From GCA-002708315 sp963676635 (GTDB lineage Bacteria; Bacteroidota; Bacteroidia; Bacteroidales; F082): a stretch of 64,000 nt of DNA. Positions 35,903 to 44,547 of this stretch are shown one piece after another; within the stretch, counting starts at the first letter, position 1; each line of letters begins with the position of its first letter. The notes under the pieces are model-generated. The model was given only the letters and a program-made list of their open reading frames with translations, did not search any database and was not told where the DNA came from. A program made the position numbers and the translations under genes. The DNA lies in NCBI GenBank assembly GCA_963676635.1, contig OY781105.1, positions 1,178,001 to 1,242,000 of the forward strand, given 5' to 3'.

Positions 35903-36396
35903 TGAAGGATTCTAAGTTCTGGGTAAAGAAGATTTCACTTATACCCCACCCTGAGGGCGGTTTCTATAAAGAAGTCTATCGATCCGCAGAAGCAGCCAGC
36001 GCTGAATCTTTACCTGAACGTTTTTCAACAGAAAGAAATTACTCCACTGCCATTTATTACCTGCTGGAGTCAGGTGATTTCTCAGCATTTCATAGAATAA
36101 AATCAGATGAGATATGGCATTTCTATGATGGAGAACCTTTAAATATCTACATCATTGATAATAATGGTGCACTTACGATCAAAACTCTTGGTTTATCAGA
36201 AAAAGATAATGTCTATCCCCAGGTTATTGTACCTGCTACAACATGGTTTGCAGCCAAGCCTGTTGGCAGCTTTACTCTTGCAGGATGTACAGTATCGCCA
36301 GGATTTGATTTTCATGATTTTGAAATGGCTGACAATAAATCTTTAAAAGAAAAATATCCGGAACATTCTGAAATAATCGACAAACTAACACATTAA
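35902..36396 (+). CDS. Cupin protein, DUF985 family
   Basis: A 164-aa cytosolic cupin: LIPHPEGGFYKEVYRS at the N-terminus, AIYYLLESGDFSAFHRIKSDEIWHFYDG (His-rich cupin motif 1) and AGCTVSPGFDFHDFEMAD at the end, all typical of DUF985/cupin_5. It probably binds a metal and has a small-molecule lyase or epimerase-like role, but the family's substrate is not established. The ATG overlaps the preceding TGA by one base, and its TAA overlaps the next ATG, so translation of all three genes is coupled. Confidence 0.88.
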   Translation: MKDSKFWVKKISLIPHPEGGFYKEVYRSAEAASAESLPERFSTERNYSTAIYYLLESGDFSAFHRIKSDEIWHFYDGEPLNIYIIDNNGALTIKTLGLSEKDNVYPQVIVPATTWFAAKPVGSFTLAGCTVSPGFDFHDFEMADNKSLKEKYPEHSEIIDKLTH

Positions 36397-37283
36397 TGGT
36401 TTATACTCTGGGAGAATCACTGCTGGATATTATAATTGACAGCAATAATAACATAAAATCTGTTCCGGGAGGATCTATGCTGAATGCATCTGTTTCTTTA
36501 TCAAGATCAGCGGTTGATGTAGAACTGATTTCCGAATTAGGTGATGATGTACCTTCAGATATTATTCTGAATTTTCTTAATAAAAACGCTGTAGGATCAT
36601 ATTATATAAAAAGGTATAAAGAAACAAAAACCTGTATTGCTCTTGCTTACCTTGACAATAACAAAAAGCCATCATACACTTTTGTGAAAAACTATCCCGA
36701 TAAAAGATCATTTGAAAATATCCCGCAGTTCTTCTCAAATGATATTCTTCTTTTTGGATCGTTTTACTCTCTTGATCCTGCTATCAGATCTTTCATTACA
36801 GATATTGTTACTCTAGCTAAAGAAGCAGGAGCAATTGTAATGTATGACCCTAATATCAGGCATGCTTCTCATCTTAAAGATAATGTTATCAAGCAATCTG
36901 TTCTTGAGAATATCAAACTTGCTGATATTGTTAAAGGATCAGACGAAGATTTTAGCAACATCTTTGGAACATCAGATACTGAAAAGCAACTTGAGCAACT
37001 TCGTACTCTAAATGATACAGCCTTAATTATTGTCACTCTTGGTCCTAATGGTGTAAAATGCTCACTCGGAGACCAACAATTAAAAATGCCGGCTATTAAA
37101 ACTGATATTATTAGCACTATAGGCGCTGGCGATGCATTTAACGCCGGAATAATCTATGCTCTGTCTTTTCTAAAAATCAATAAACATAGATTTGGCTCTT
37201 ATATAAAAGCTATCCTAAATAGCGGACTCAAATTTTCATCTCAGGTATGCAACTCGATGGACAATTATGTTAAAGAAAGGTAA
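36396..37283 (+). CDS. PfkB-family carbohydrate kinase (fructokinase-like)
   Basis: A 295-aa ribokinase-fold sugar kinase. The N-terminal GESLLDIIIDSNNNIKSVPGGSMLNASVSLSR region contains the substrate-binding GG. The C-terminal signature TIGAGDAFNAGIIYAL has the anion hole and catalytic Asp, and GPNG lies upstream. It most resembles bacterial fructokinase. It lacks an operon with sugar transport or hydrolase genes; its partners are a cupin (possibly a sugar-binding cupin) and a barrel. It ends 9 bp before the convergent EamA gene. Confidence 0.88.
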   Translation: MVYTLGESLLDIIIDSNNNIKSVPGGSMLNASVSLSRSAVDVELISELGDDVPSDIILNFLNKNAVGSYYIKRYKETKTCIALAYLDNNKKPSYTFVKNYPDKRSFENIPQFFSNDILLFGSFYSLDPAIRSFITDIVTLAKEAGAIVMYDPNIRHASHLKDNVIKQSVLENIKLADIVKGSDEDFSNIFGTSDTEKQLEQLRTLNDTALIIVTLGPNGVKCSLGDQQLKMPAIKTDIISTIGAGDAFNAGIIYALSFLKINKHRFGSYIKAILNSGLKFSSQVCNSMDNYVKER

Positions 37284-37291
37284 ATGACTTT

Positions 37292-38200
37292 TTAGATTGA
37301 TTCTTTCTTCTTTTCTCCGGAAAACTGCTGTAGAATAATTCCACCTATTATGGCTATCAGGCCTGCAATTGTGGTAATATGTATTTCTTCACCAACGAAG
37401 AAGTAGATAAAAAACAGTCCAATAAAAGGACTCAAAAATATCAAATTACTGACTTTGGCAGTGTTTTCAGAGTTATTCAAAGCCATCAGCCAGATCACAA
37501 AAGTAAAACTCATCTCAAAAGCACCTATATAAAGTATTCCCATAAAAGCTTCAGTAGAAGGAAGGCATATTGGTCTTGATGTTATAATTAGGTACAGCAA
37601 TATATAAAGACACCCAAAAAATAAGTTTAGTACTATCTTCCCCGATTCCTCCCTTTTGTCTTTCATATTAAGGATCCAGTAATATGCCCAAATAAATGCG
37701 CTGAAAACAGCAAGAAAAACTCCAAACAAGCTTATGTCACCATAACCAGAGAACCTGCCTTTGGTTGAGATTAATACAATCCCGGCAAAGCTCACAAAAA
37801 CAGCAACAATGCTTAATAGTCCAATCTTTTGTTTAAGGAAAACAATAGACATCAGCACAAGAGCAATTGGCCATATATAATTTAAAGTACCAGCAATTTG
37901 TGCTTCAAGAAGTTCATAAGCTTTAAACAAAACAAAGTAATATAAGAAAGGATTAAAGAATCCCATTAAGGCTGATGATAAAACCTCTTTCCCCTTCAAA
38001 GAAGAGAACACAATACGCTTTGAGCTTACCTGATTAATTATCATAAGAATAAAAAATCCTGACAAAGATGACCACAGCAAAAGCTCATCAAAAGCGATAA
38101 ATCTAAGAGTTATCTTAAATACAGAGCTCATTGTTGACCAGAAAAGCACTGCTATTAGTGCAAAAATATAAGCTTTTGTTTGATTAGTAGTGCTCTTCAT
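37292..38200 (-). CDS. EamA/DMT-family transporter
   Basis: A 302-aa inner-membrane protein with about 10 transmembrane helices in two EamA repeats (roughly 8-140 and 155-290). The first repeat has ALIAVLFWSTMSSVFKITL and YIWPIALVLMSIVFLKQKIG; the second ends FFVGEEIHITTIAGLIAIIGGIIL. Drug/metabolite-transporter members export amino acids, purines or other metabolites; the substrate is unknown. It lies 12 nt downstream of the SLC13 gene on the same strand and is probably cotranscribed. Confidence 0.88.
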   Translation of the reverse strand: MKSTTNQTKAYIFALIAVLFWSTMSSVFKITLRFIAFDELLLWSSLSGFFILMIINQVSSKRIVFSSLKGKEVLSSALMGFFNPFLYYFVLFKAYELLEAQIAGTLNYIWPIALVLMSIVFLKQKIGLLSIVAVFVSFAGIVLISTKGRFSGYGDISLFGVFLAVFSAFIWAYYWILNMKDKREESGKIVLNLFFGCLYILLYLIITSRPICLPSTEAFMGILYIGAFEMSFTFVIWLMALNNSENTAKVSNLIFLSPFIGLFFIYFFVGEEIHITTIAGLIAIIGGIILQQFSGEKKKESI

Positions 38201-38212
38201 ACTAATGTCTGT

Positions 38213-39754
38213 TTATTTAGTACTTGCCCATACAGGCATTGAGCCAAAAGAGATGTCAAAGATATATGCCCCCCAGAAATATGTAATAAGTGTTATAATT
38301 ACTGCACCTATAAGATTCAAGATAATTCCTGTTCGTGCCATCTGCATAACAGTAATTCTGTTTGAGCCAAACACAATAGCATTTGGAGGTGTTGCTACCG
38401 GAAGCATGAAGGCCATTGAAGCACTAATGGTTGCAGGTAACATCAATAATAATGGGTTTATTTCTATTGAAACTGAAATTCCGGCAAGCACAGGCAGTAA
38501 CATTTCGGTAGTTGCAGTGTTTGATGTTAGCTCTGTAAGAAATGTCATTGTAAGTGAAACCATCAAAATTATTATTATAGGATGAAGCATATCAATACCC
38601 ACTAACTGCTGGCCAACCCACAATGAAAGTCCGGATACTTTAAATGCACCAGCAAGTGCAAAACCACCTCCAAAGAGTAATACAATATTCCATGGAACGA
38701 AAGTTGCTGTTTCCCAATCCATAATATTTGTTCCTTTTACAGACTTTGATGGTATTAAAAATAGCACAACAGACAGTGCAATGGCAACTGTACCATCATT
38801 TATATACTCCGGCACCGCAAGCAGACTGCTCCATCCGAGCAAATTAAATGTACCTATTTTTATTCCTACACGAGTAAGCCACAACACTGCCAACGCAACG
38901 AAAACAATTCCAACAGCTTTTTGCTCATATGAAGTCGGACCAAGATAACTGTACTGCCTTTTAAAATTTACACTTTTCAACGATTTAACAGTGTTTCGTG
39001 GTTTATACATATAATATAGGTATAGCCATACCATCACAAAGAACACTACCGTTACCGGAAGTGCAAACAGAAACCAGGATGAGAAACTGATTTCAGGTGC
39101 TGAAGGAAACATGATTTGAAATATTCGCGCAAAGCTTAAGTTAGGAGGTGTTCCCACCAATGTAGCCACTCCCCCTATGGATGCACTGTATGCAACACCA
39201 AGCAATAACCCTACAGTATATCTGTTATTTTCCTTTTCAGGTATAAACTCTTCTAATTTCTTTGTTATAGACAGCAATATAGGAACCATCATCATTGCTG
39301 TGGCTGTGTTTGATATCCACATTGACAAAAATGCTGTGGCAAGCATAAACCCCAGAAGTATTCTTGCAGGACTAGTTCCTGTTATCATTAGTATTCTTAT
39401 GGCAATTCGTTTATGAAGATCCCACTTCTGCATTGCAAGAGCAACCATAAAACCGCCTATAAAAAGAAAAATCACATGATTAAAATATGCAGAACTTACC
39501 GCTTTGCCATCCATTACTCCCATTATAGGAAATAACACTACAGGTAATAATGCTGTTACAGCTAGAGGTATAATCTCCGTTATCCACCATATAGCCATAA
39601 GCATTGCAATAGCAAAGGTATATGTTATTTCAGGCTTGCCGGGCTCAAGGTTAACAAAAAATATAATATATAGAAACAATACCGGAGCAACTACCAAACC
39701 TGTTATTTTTGAAAAGTTTAATCCTGCAGGTAAAATAGCATTTCTTAGTGTCAT
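38213..39754 (-). CDS. SLC13/DASS Na+-coupled dicarboxylate (or sulfate) transporter
   Basis: A 513-aa inner-membrane permease of the divalent anion:Na+ symporter family. Two re-entrant hairpin signatures are visible: SMWISNTATAMMMVPIL in the N-terminal half and LTELTSNTATTEMLLPVL in the C-terminal half. IWWITEIIPLAVTALLPVVLFP is the usual N-terminal segment. VATPPNAIVFGS follows near the end. The two SNT motifs bind Na+ and carboxylate in the VcINDY type, so C4-dicarboxylates such as succinate are likely substrates. It is divergent from carbamate kinase. Confidence 0.93.
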   Translation of the reverse strand: MTLRNAILPAGLNFSKITGLVVAPVLFLYIIFFVNLEPGKPEITYTFAIAMLMAIWWITEIIPLAVTALLPVVLFPIMGVMDGKAVSSAYFNHVIFLFIGGFMVALAMQKWDLHKRIAIRILMITGTSPARILLGFMLATAFLSMWISNTATAMMMVPILLSITKKLEEFIPEKENNRYTVGLLLGVAYSASIGGVATLVGTPPNLSFARIFQIMFPSAPEISFSSWFLFALPVTVVFFVMVWLYLYYMYKPRNTVKSLKSVNFKRQYSYLGPTSYEQKAVGIVFVALAVLWLTRVGIKIGTFNLLGWSSLLAVPEYINDGTVAIALSVVLFLIPSKSVKGTNIMDWETATFVPWNIVLLFGGGFALAGAFKVSGLSLWVGQQLVGIDMLHPIIIILMVSLTMTFLTELTSNTATTEMLLPVLAGISVSIEINPLLLMLPATISASMAFMLPVATPPNAIVFGSNRITVMQMARTGIILNLIGAVIITLITYFWGAYIFDISFGSMPVWASTK

Positions 39755-39864
39755 AACTATTAATCGAAAAGGCTAAGTTAGTTAATTTTTCGTACTCTCA
39801 TTAAAGCAAAATAAATTTTTCCGCAAACGTTTTAATATTAGGTGTCAGAATTAAGAAAATATAT

Positions 39865-39872
39865 TACCTTTG
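39865..39872 (+). promoter_or_regulatory. -7 element of the carbamate kinase gene
   Basis: TACCTTTG matches TAnnTTTG and lies 28 nt before ATG 39901. No -33 TTG is evident. Confidence 0.45.
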
Positions 39873-39900
39873 TCGTCTTTTTCTAAAATTTGATTTGAAT

Positions 39901-40845
39901 ATGAGAAGGTTAGCTGTTGTAGCGTTTGGTGGAAACGCCTTATTAAAAGCCGGTCAGAAAGGGACCATTCAGGAACAGGAAACTAATGCTTATGAAGCTG
40001 GTAAAAACCTGATAAAACTTATTAAACATAAATACAATCTGGTACTGACTCACGGCAACGGACCTCAGGTAGGTAATATTCTGATGGCCAATACTGCAGG
40101 TAATAAAATATATGGAATTCCGGATATGCCCCTTGACATAAGTGTTGCTTATTCACAAGGGTTCATCGCTTATATGCTTGAACAACAACTTCGTAATGTG
40201 TTAAGAGAAAATGATATTGACAGAGATGTTATTTCAATTATCACACAGGTTCTTGTTAATAAAGATGACAAAGCATTTCTGCATCCATCAAAACCTGTAG
40301 GGCCATATTTTACTAAAGAAGAAGCGGAAGTGCTTATGTCTGAGTCCGGGTCGAAATATGTTGAAGATAAAGCCAGAGGTGGATGGCGCAAAGTTGTTGC
40401 ATCACCAAAGCCTTTGGTAATTTTCAATATGAGATCGATTGAGAAGATTGCAAACGAGGGGCATATTGCTATCGCTGTTGGTGGTGGTGGTATTCCGTGT
40501 TATTACAAAAAGGAGAATGTACTGGAAGGTATTGATGCTGTAATTGATAAGGATCTTGCTTCTTCTTTGCTTGCGTCGCAAATACATGCCCATAAATTGT
40601 TTATCCTTACAGATGTGCCAAAAGTTTGTCTTAACTTTAACACACCACAGGAAAAATCTCTTGACAGGATGAGTATCGCTGAAGCGAAAAAATACATGAA
40701 AGAAGGACAATTTGGTAGTGGTAGCATGGGTCCAAAAATACAAGCTGCTATTAACTTTGTTGTTCGTAGTGGCAAAGATGCGATCATTACTACACCAGAA
40801 AGACTTGGTATCGATAATGGTGGTACCAGAATTACTATTGTTTAA
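39901..40845 (+). CDS. arcC: Carbamate kinase
   Basis: Transfers phosphate from carbamoyl phosphate to ADP, giving ATP, CO2 and NH3, or the reverse. The 314-aa product has the amino-acid-kinase fold, with AFGGNALL at residues 8-15, LTHGNGPQVGN, the carbamate-kinase signature segment VASPKPLVIFN, AVGGGGIPCY and SMGPKIQAAINFV. ATG 39901 is preferred to the in-frame TTG at 39895. The usual arcA/arcB neighbours (arginine deiminase pathway) are missing. Its carbamoyl phosphate source could be citrulline, agmatine, allantoin or oxalurate breakdown elsewhere. Confidence 0.95.
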   Translation: MRRLAVVAFGGNALLKAGQKGTIQEQETNAYEAGKNLIKLIKHKYNLVLTHGNGPQVGNILMANTAGNKIYGIPDMPLDISVAYSQGFIAYMLEQQLRNVLRENDIDRDVISIITQVLVNKDDKAFLHPSKPVGPYFTKEEAEVLMSESGSKYVEDKARGGWRKVVASPKPLVIFNMRSIEKIANEGHIAIAVGGGGIPCYYKKENVLEGIDAVIDKDLASSLLASQIHAHKLFILTDVPKVCLNFNTPQEKSLDRMSIAEAKKYMKEGQFGSGSMGPKIQAAINFVVRSGKDAIITTPERLGIDNGGTRITIV

Positions 40846-40860
40846 TAACCTCAAAAAGGA

Positions 40861-40890
40861 GTAAGGTTTGTGTTGTATCACAAACCTTAT
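40861..40890. terminator. Bidirectional terminator between arcC and rex
   Basis: A 12-bp stem with one G-T pair (GTAAGGTTTGTG at 40861-40872, CACAAACCTTAT at 40879-40890) has a 6-nt loop. T-rich tracts flank it on both strands (ATTCTTTG on the plus strand, CTCCTTTTTG on the minus strand). It lies between two convergent genes. Confidence 0.8.
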
Positions 40891-40902
40891 TCTTTGAATT
40901 AC

Positions 40903-41583
40903 TCACCTGGCAGCCTGCCCTCTCACTCTTTCATCTGATTCTTCTTTACCCAGCTTTACATAAAAAGCCACTTTCTCAAGAGTTGTTATCATATCATACT
41001 CTTCGAGATATACATTATCTGGCACATTTATTGGCTTGGGCGTATAATTAAGTATCCCCTTAATACCTGATTCTACAAGTTTTTCTGCTGTTGACATGGC
41101 ATACTTTGACGGCACTGTAATGATACCTATTTCTATATCTTCTTCAGAAATAATTCTGCCCATTTCTTCGTAATTATAACAAATAACGCCATTCATTGTT
41201 TTGCCTATCTTGTCAGGATTGGTATCAAAACCGGCTGCAATTACAAGCTTGTGCCTGCGCCCTTTAAAATAATTGATCAGAGCTCTGCCCAGATTACCCA
41301 TTCCAACTATTGCCACCTTGATACCCTTATCACTATCAATAATCTCGCCAATAAGATCGATTAACTCCCTTATATTATATCCTTTTCTTAGGGTTCCTGA
41401 ATATCCAATCAGCATCAGATCACGACGAACCTGAACTGGTGTAATATGCTGTATCTTTGCTATCTCATGAGAGAAAATATGTGTCTTCTCATTCTCAAGA
41501 CAAATAAGTAATGCCCTGCGATACTGACTTAATCGCTCAATTGTCTTATGTGGTAGTTGTCTGAAAGTATCAAGTGCCTTCAT
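40903..41583 (-). CDS. rex: Redox-sensing transcriptional repressor Rex
   Basis: A 226-aa NADH/NAD+-responsive repressor. An N-terminal winged helix (about 1-80, TIERLSQYRRALLICLE ... ITPVQVRRDLMLIG) contains the DNA-recognition helix. A Rossmann domain follows with VAIVGMGNLGRALINY (about 90-105) and AAGFDTNPDKIG. When NADH is high, Rex leaves DNA and derepresses fermentation and anaerobic genes. A probable Rex operator and a good promoter lie just upstream (41614-41666), suggesting autoregulation. Other genes of redox interest in this window are korAB, the ferredoxin gene and sucAB, but I see no good Rex site there. Confidence 0.95.
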   Translation of the reverse strand: MKALDTFRQLPHKTIERLSQYRRALLICLENEKTHIFSHEIAKIQHITPVQVRRDLMLIGYSGTLRKGYNIRELIDLIGEIIDSDKGIKVAIVGMGNLGRALINYFKGRRHKLVIAAGFDTNPDKIGKTMNGVICYNYEEMGRIISEEDIEIGIITVPSKYAMSTAEKLVESGIKGILNYTPKPINVPDNVYLEEYDMITTLEKVAFYVKLGKEESDERVRGQAAR

Positions 41584-41613
41584 TAAATTCTATCTGTTAA
41601 TTAAATAACAATG

Positions 41614-41644
41614 CAAATATAAATTGATGATAGTTAAAATCCAA
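41614..41644 (-). promoter_or_regulatory. Promoter of rex
   Basis: On the minus strand a perfect -7 TATATTTG (41614-41621) and a -33 TTG (41642-41644) are 20 bp apart, 30 nt before the rex ATG. Confidence 0.65.
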
Positions 41645-41648
41645 GCTA

Positions 41649-41666
41649 TTGTTAAAAAAATAACAA
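41649..41666. promoter_or_regulatory. Probable Rex operator
   Basis: TTGTTAAAAAAATAACAA is an 18-bp sequence with perfect 6-bp arms (TTGTTA/TAACAA). It has one mismatch to the Rex consensus TTGTTAAnnnnTTAACAA. It lies 4 bp upstream of the rex -33 element and 66 bp upstream of its start. Confidence 0.7.
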
Positions 41667-41729
41667 ATCAATTACATGTGATTAGTATATAATTATAAAA
41701 GAGATCATTTAAAATTTTTAAATCCCCAT

Positions 41730-42683
41730 CTAAATTATTGTCCATACAAAGAAAGCAATATACAATGCCGTTAACAATGCTCCTTCTGTTTTAGTTATTG
41801 TTTGTGAGGTTTTACCCAATTTCATCACTGCTATCACAAAAAGTGATGCTAATATTAATATTGCAAGTTCAAAATTAAGATTTACATCAAAATGAATTGG
41901 TGTTATTACCGCACTGGTACCGAGTACCAAAAAAATATTAAAAATATTCGATCCAAGGGCATTTCCAATGGCAATATCCGTGTTCTTTTTCATGGCTGCT
42001 ATTATTGATGTTACTAATTCTGGTAATGAAGTTGCCATCGCAATAAGTGTAAGTCCTATAGTAGACTCAGACACACCCATATTATTAGCAATAGTAATAG
42101 CCCCTTCAACAATCCACTTTCCACCAAAATATAATCCCGTAACACCTCCTGCTATCATTAATAATGAAAGACCCAATCCGTGGTTCATAACATTTTCGCT
42201 CTTATCATCTTCTCTTTTCTTAGATGATTTTGAAAACAGTATATATAGAAATGCTATAAACAGAGTCAATAAAATAATTCCATCAATTCTGGAAACAGTG
42301 TTATTTCCCCTTCCAAAAGCAACATCATTTGCTAATGCCAGTAATATTAAAATAGCAATAAGATTTACAATAGAATCACGTTCAAACGCTTCGCGGCTCA
42401 CCTTAATGGGATAAATTAAAGCTGCAACACCAATAATTAACAATGTATTCATAATATTACTACCCAACACATTTCCTATTGCCAGCCCTGTACTTCCTTG
42501 AACACTTGCAAACACATTTATTATTAGTTCAGGTAGTGAGGTACCCAAAGCAACAATAGTTAGCCCTACTAAAATCTGTGACAAACCTGCTTTAATCCCA
42601 ATAGAAGAAGCACCATCAACTAGATATCTGGCTCCAAGTGTTAATATAACGAAGCCAGCAGCGAATAAAAGATAAGTAAGCAT
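41730..42683 (-). CDS. Calcium/sodium antiporter (CaCA family, YrbG-like)
   Basis: A 317-aa inner-membrane protein with about 10 helices and two inverted alpha repeats: GLTIVALGTSLPELIINVFAS plus GLAIGNVLGSNIMNTLLIIG, and GLTLIAMATSLPELVTSIIAA plus DIAIGNALGSNIFNIFLVLG. The acidic residue in each TSLPEL motif forms the cation site. It exchanges Ca2+ for Na+ or H+. It follows the YggS gene by 10 nt on the same strand, so the two are probably cotranscribed. Confidence 0.93.
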   Translation of the reverse strand: MLTYLLFAAGFVILTLGARYLVDGASSIGIKAGLSQILVGLTIVALGTSLPELIINVFASVQGSTGLAIGNVLGSNIMNTLLIIGVAALIYPIKVSREAFERDSIVNLIAILILLALANDVAFGRGNNTVSRIDGIILLTLFIAFLYILFSKSSKKREDDKSENVMNHGLGLSLLMIAGGVTGLYFGGKWIVEGAITIANNMGVSESTIGLTLIAMATSLPELVTSIIAAMKKNTDIAIGNALGSNIFNIFLVLGTSAVITPIHFDVNLNFELAILILASLFVIAVMKLGKTSQTITKTEGALLTALYIAFFVWTII

Positions 42684-42693
42684 GATTCAATAA

Positions 42694-43362
42694 CTAATAG
42701 TTTCTTTCACCAAATATTAACGATCCCACTCTTACTAATGTACTACCCTCTTGAATTGCTATCTGATAGTCACCTGACATTCCCATAGAAACTTCTTTAA
42801 AATAGTCTGTTTTTTCAAAGAAGCTTTCTTTAAGAGTATTTTTATATTCAACAAGACTGGCAAATTCTCTCCTTATTTGTTCTGTATCTGAAGTATATGT
42901 AGCCATACCCATTACTCCGACAATTCGTATATTTTTCAACTCAACAAAAACATCATTGCTTAATATTTCGATAGCTTCTTTAAGGTTAAGTCCGAATTTT
43001 GTTGATTCTTCTGCAATATGGAACTGTAACAAACAATCAATTACCCTGTCATTCTTCAATGCTTGCTTGTTTATCTCTTTAAGCAACTTCAGACTGTCTA
43101 CAGCATGAATCAAATTAACCACAGGAGCAATATATTTTACCTTATTAGTCTGTAAATGACCAATAAAATGCCATTCAATATCTGAAGGAAGCTCTTCTGC
43201 CTTTATTAATAATTCCTGAGCTTTATTCTCTCCAAAGGCAAACTGACCTGAAGAATAGGCTTCTTTGATATCACTTACTGGTTTGGTCTTGGATACTGCT
43301 ACTAATTTAACATTTCCGGGGATATGTTTTTTTAGTTCCTGAAGATTATGTTTGATATCCAT
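42694..43362 (-). CDS. YggS/PROSC-family PLP homeostasis protein
   Basis: A 222-aa alanine-racemase-fold protein that binds pyridoxal phosphate without a known reaction and affects PLP and amino-acid homeostasis. The PLP lysine lies in KLVAVSKTKPVSDIKEAY. FGENKAQELLIKAEEL, WHFIGHLQTNKVKYI and MGMSGDYQIAIQEGSTLVRVGSLIFG are all family signatures. ATG 43362 was chosen. The alternative TTG at 43380 would lie within a minus-strand -7 element (TAAATTTG, 43378-43385). Confidence 0.93.
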   Translation of the reverse strand: MDIKHNLQELKKHIPGNVKLVAVSKTKPVSDIKEAYSSGQFAFGENKAQELLIKAEELPSDIEWHFIGHLQTNKVKYIAPVVNLIHAVDSLKLLKEINKQALKNDRVIDCLLQFHIAEESTKFGLNLKEAIEILSNDVFVELKNIRIVGVMGMATYTSDTEQIRREFASLVEYKNTLKESFFEKTDYFKEVSMGMSGDYQIAIQEGSTLVRVGSLIFGERNY

Positions 43363-43693
43363 ATTGCTTATTTTTTGCAAATTTATGATATTAAAAGCAT
43401 GATTTAAAATCTTAACTACATTTTAATTCAATAATGAATTGGCTAAATGTATGCTAATATTAGTTCTTTCATCTTTATTGAACTTTTCAAATGTTATTAG
43501 AGGACAATTTTTTAAAGACTATTAAGTTTTACATCATATCGTATACTAATCCGGATAATCAACTTTCCTGCTTATTCTTAATTAATAGTAATAATAAGGA
43601 GATATTCTTTGTCGTAATAAATATTATTGCAACTTTGCAAAACAGAATAAAAACGGCCACTGGTTAAACTACGCCCTTGTTAATACAATTCAC
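43363..43693. other. Divergent intergenic region, yggS / cysQ
   Basis: 331 bp of AT-rich DNA. It contains the yggS -7 element (minus, 43378-43385). The cysQ promoter is not clear; GCAACTTTGC near 43630-43640 is a near match to the -7 pattern. I see no ORF or RNA gene. Confidence 0.45.
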
Positions 43694-44470
43694 ATGAATG
43701 GACTATTAAGTATTGCCATTGAAGCCTCAATAGAAGCTGGACAGGAAATCCTTAAAGTATATAATACTGATTTTGAAGTAGAATACAAAGAAGACAAGTC
43801 ACCATTAACTCTTGCTGATAAAAAAGCTAATGATATTATCATGTCATATCTCAAAGATACTGGTATTCCTGTCCTTAGTGAGGAAGGCAAAAGTGTCCCT
43901 TACGTAGAAAGAAAGCACTGGAAAGAGCTTTGGATTGTTGATCCTCTGGACGGCACAAAGGAATTTGTAAAAAAGAATGGTGAGTTCACTGTAAACATAG
44001 CTCTTGTAAGAGATGGTATACCTGTTATGGGTGTTGTTTATGCTCCAGTATTGGATCAGATTTATTATGGTGATGTAACAAACGGAGCATTCAAATCGGA
44101 AGGTGTTTCATCTGAGACAGAAGACTTCAAACCGATCTCTATTCCTGTTTCCGGTAATAATGATTTCTTCTCTGTTGTTGCAAGTCGCTCTCATCTATCG
44201 CCCGAAACAAAAGAGTTTATCGATAATATCAAAAAGAATTATGGCAACGTACAGATTGTCTCCAAAGGTAGTTCTCTCAAGATTTGTATGGTAGCAGAAG
44301 GTACAGCAAACATTTATCCGCGCTTTGCTCCAACCATGGAATGGGACACCGCCGCCGGTCATGCTGTTATCCGTTCTGCTGGTAAAAGAATTGTATGTGC
44401 TGAAGATGAGAATAAAGAACTGGAGTACAATAAAGAGAACCTGGTTAATCCATGGTTTATTGTAAAATAA
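43694..44470 (+). CDS. cysQ: 3'(2'),5'-bisphosphate nucleotidase CysQ
   Basis: Hydrolyses PAP (3'-phosphoadenosine 5'-phosphate), formed in sulfate assimilation, to AMP. The 258-aa product is in the inositol-monophosphatase superfamily: the metal-binding motif WIVDPLDGTKEFVKKNGEFT (about 77-96), the upstream Glu in VLSEEGK, and the C-terminal EWDTAAGHAVIRSAG. The nearby cysC and SLC13 permease support a sulfate-assimilation role, although other family members act on inositol phosphates. Confidence 0.94.
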   Translation: MNGLLSIAIEASIEAGQEILKVYNTDFEVEYKEDKSPLTLADKKANDIIMSYLKDTGIPVLSEEGKSVPYVERKHWKELWIVDPLDGTKEFVKKNGEFTVNIALVRDGIPVMGVVYAPVLDQIYYGDVTNGAFKSEGVSSETEDFKPISIPVSGNNDFFSVVASRSHLSPETKEFIDNIKKNYGNVQIVSKGSSLKICMVAEGTANIYPRFAPTMEWDTAAGHAVIRSAGKRIVCAEDENKELEYNKENLVNPWFIVK

Positions 44471-44487
44471 TTATTACTGTCGTATTT

Positions 44488-44520
44488 AAATGATAAGCTA
44501 TTTTCCTTATCATTTTTATT
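44488..44520 (+). terminator. Terminator of cysQ
   Basis: A 10-bp stem AAATGATAAG/CTTATCATTT (44488-44497, 44506-44515), an 8-nt loop and a T-rich tail (TTTATT) lie 18 nt after the cysQ stop. Confidence 0.75.
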
Positions 44521-44547
44521 AAATGGAATACTTAATAAACAGCCTCT

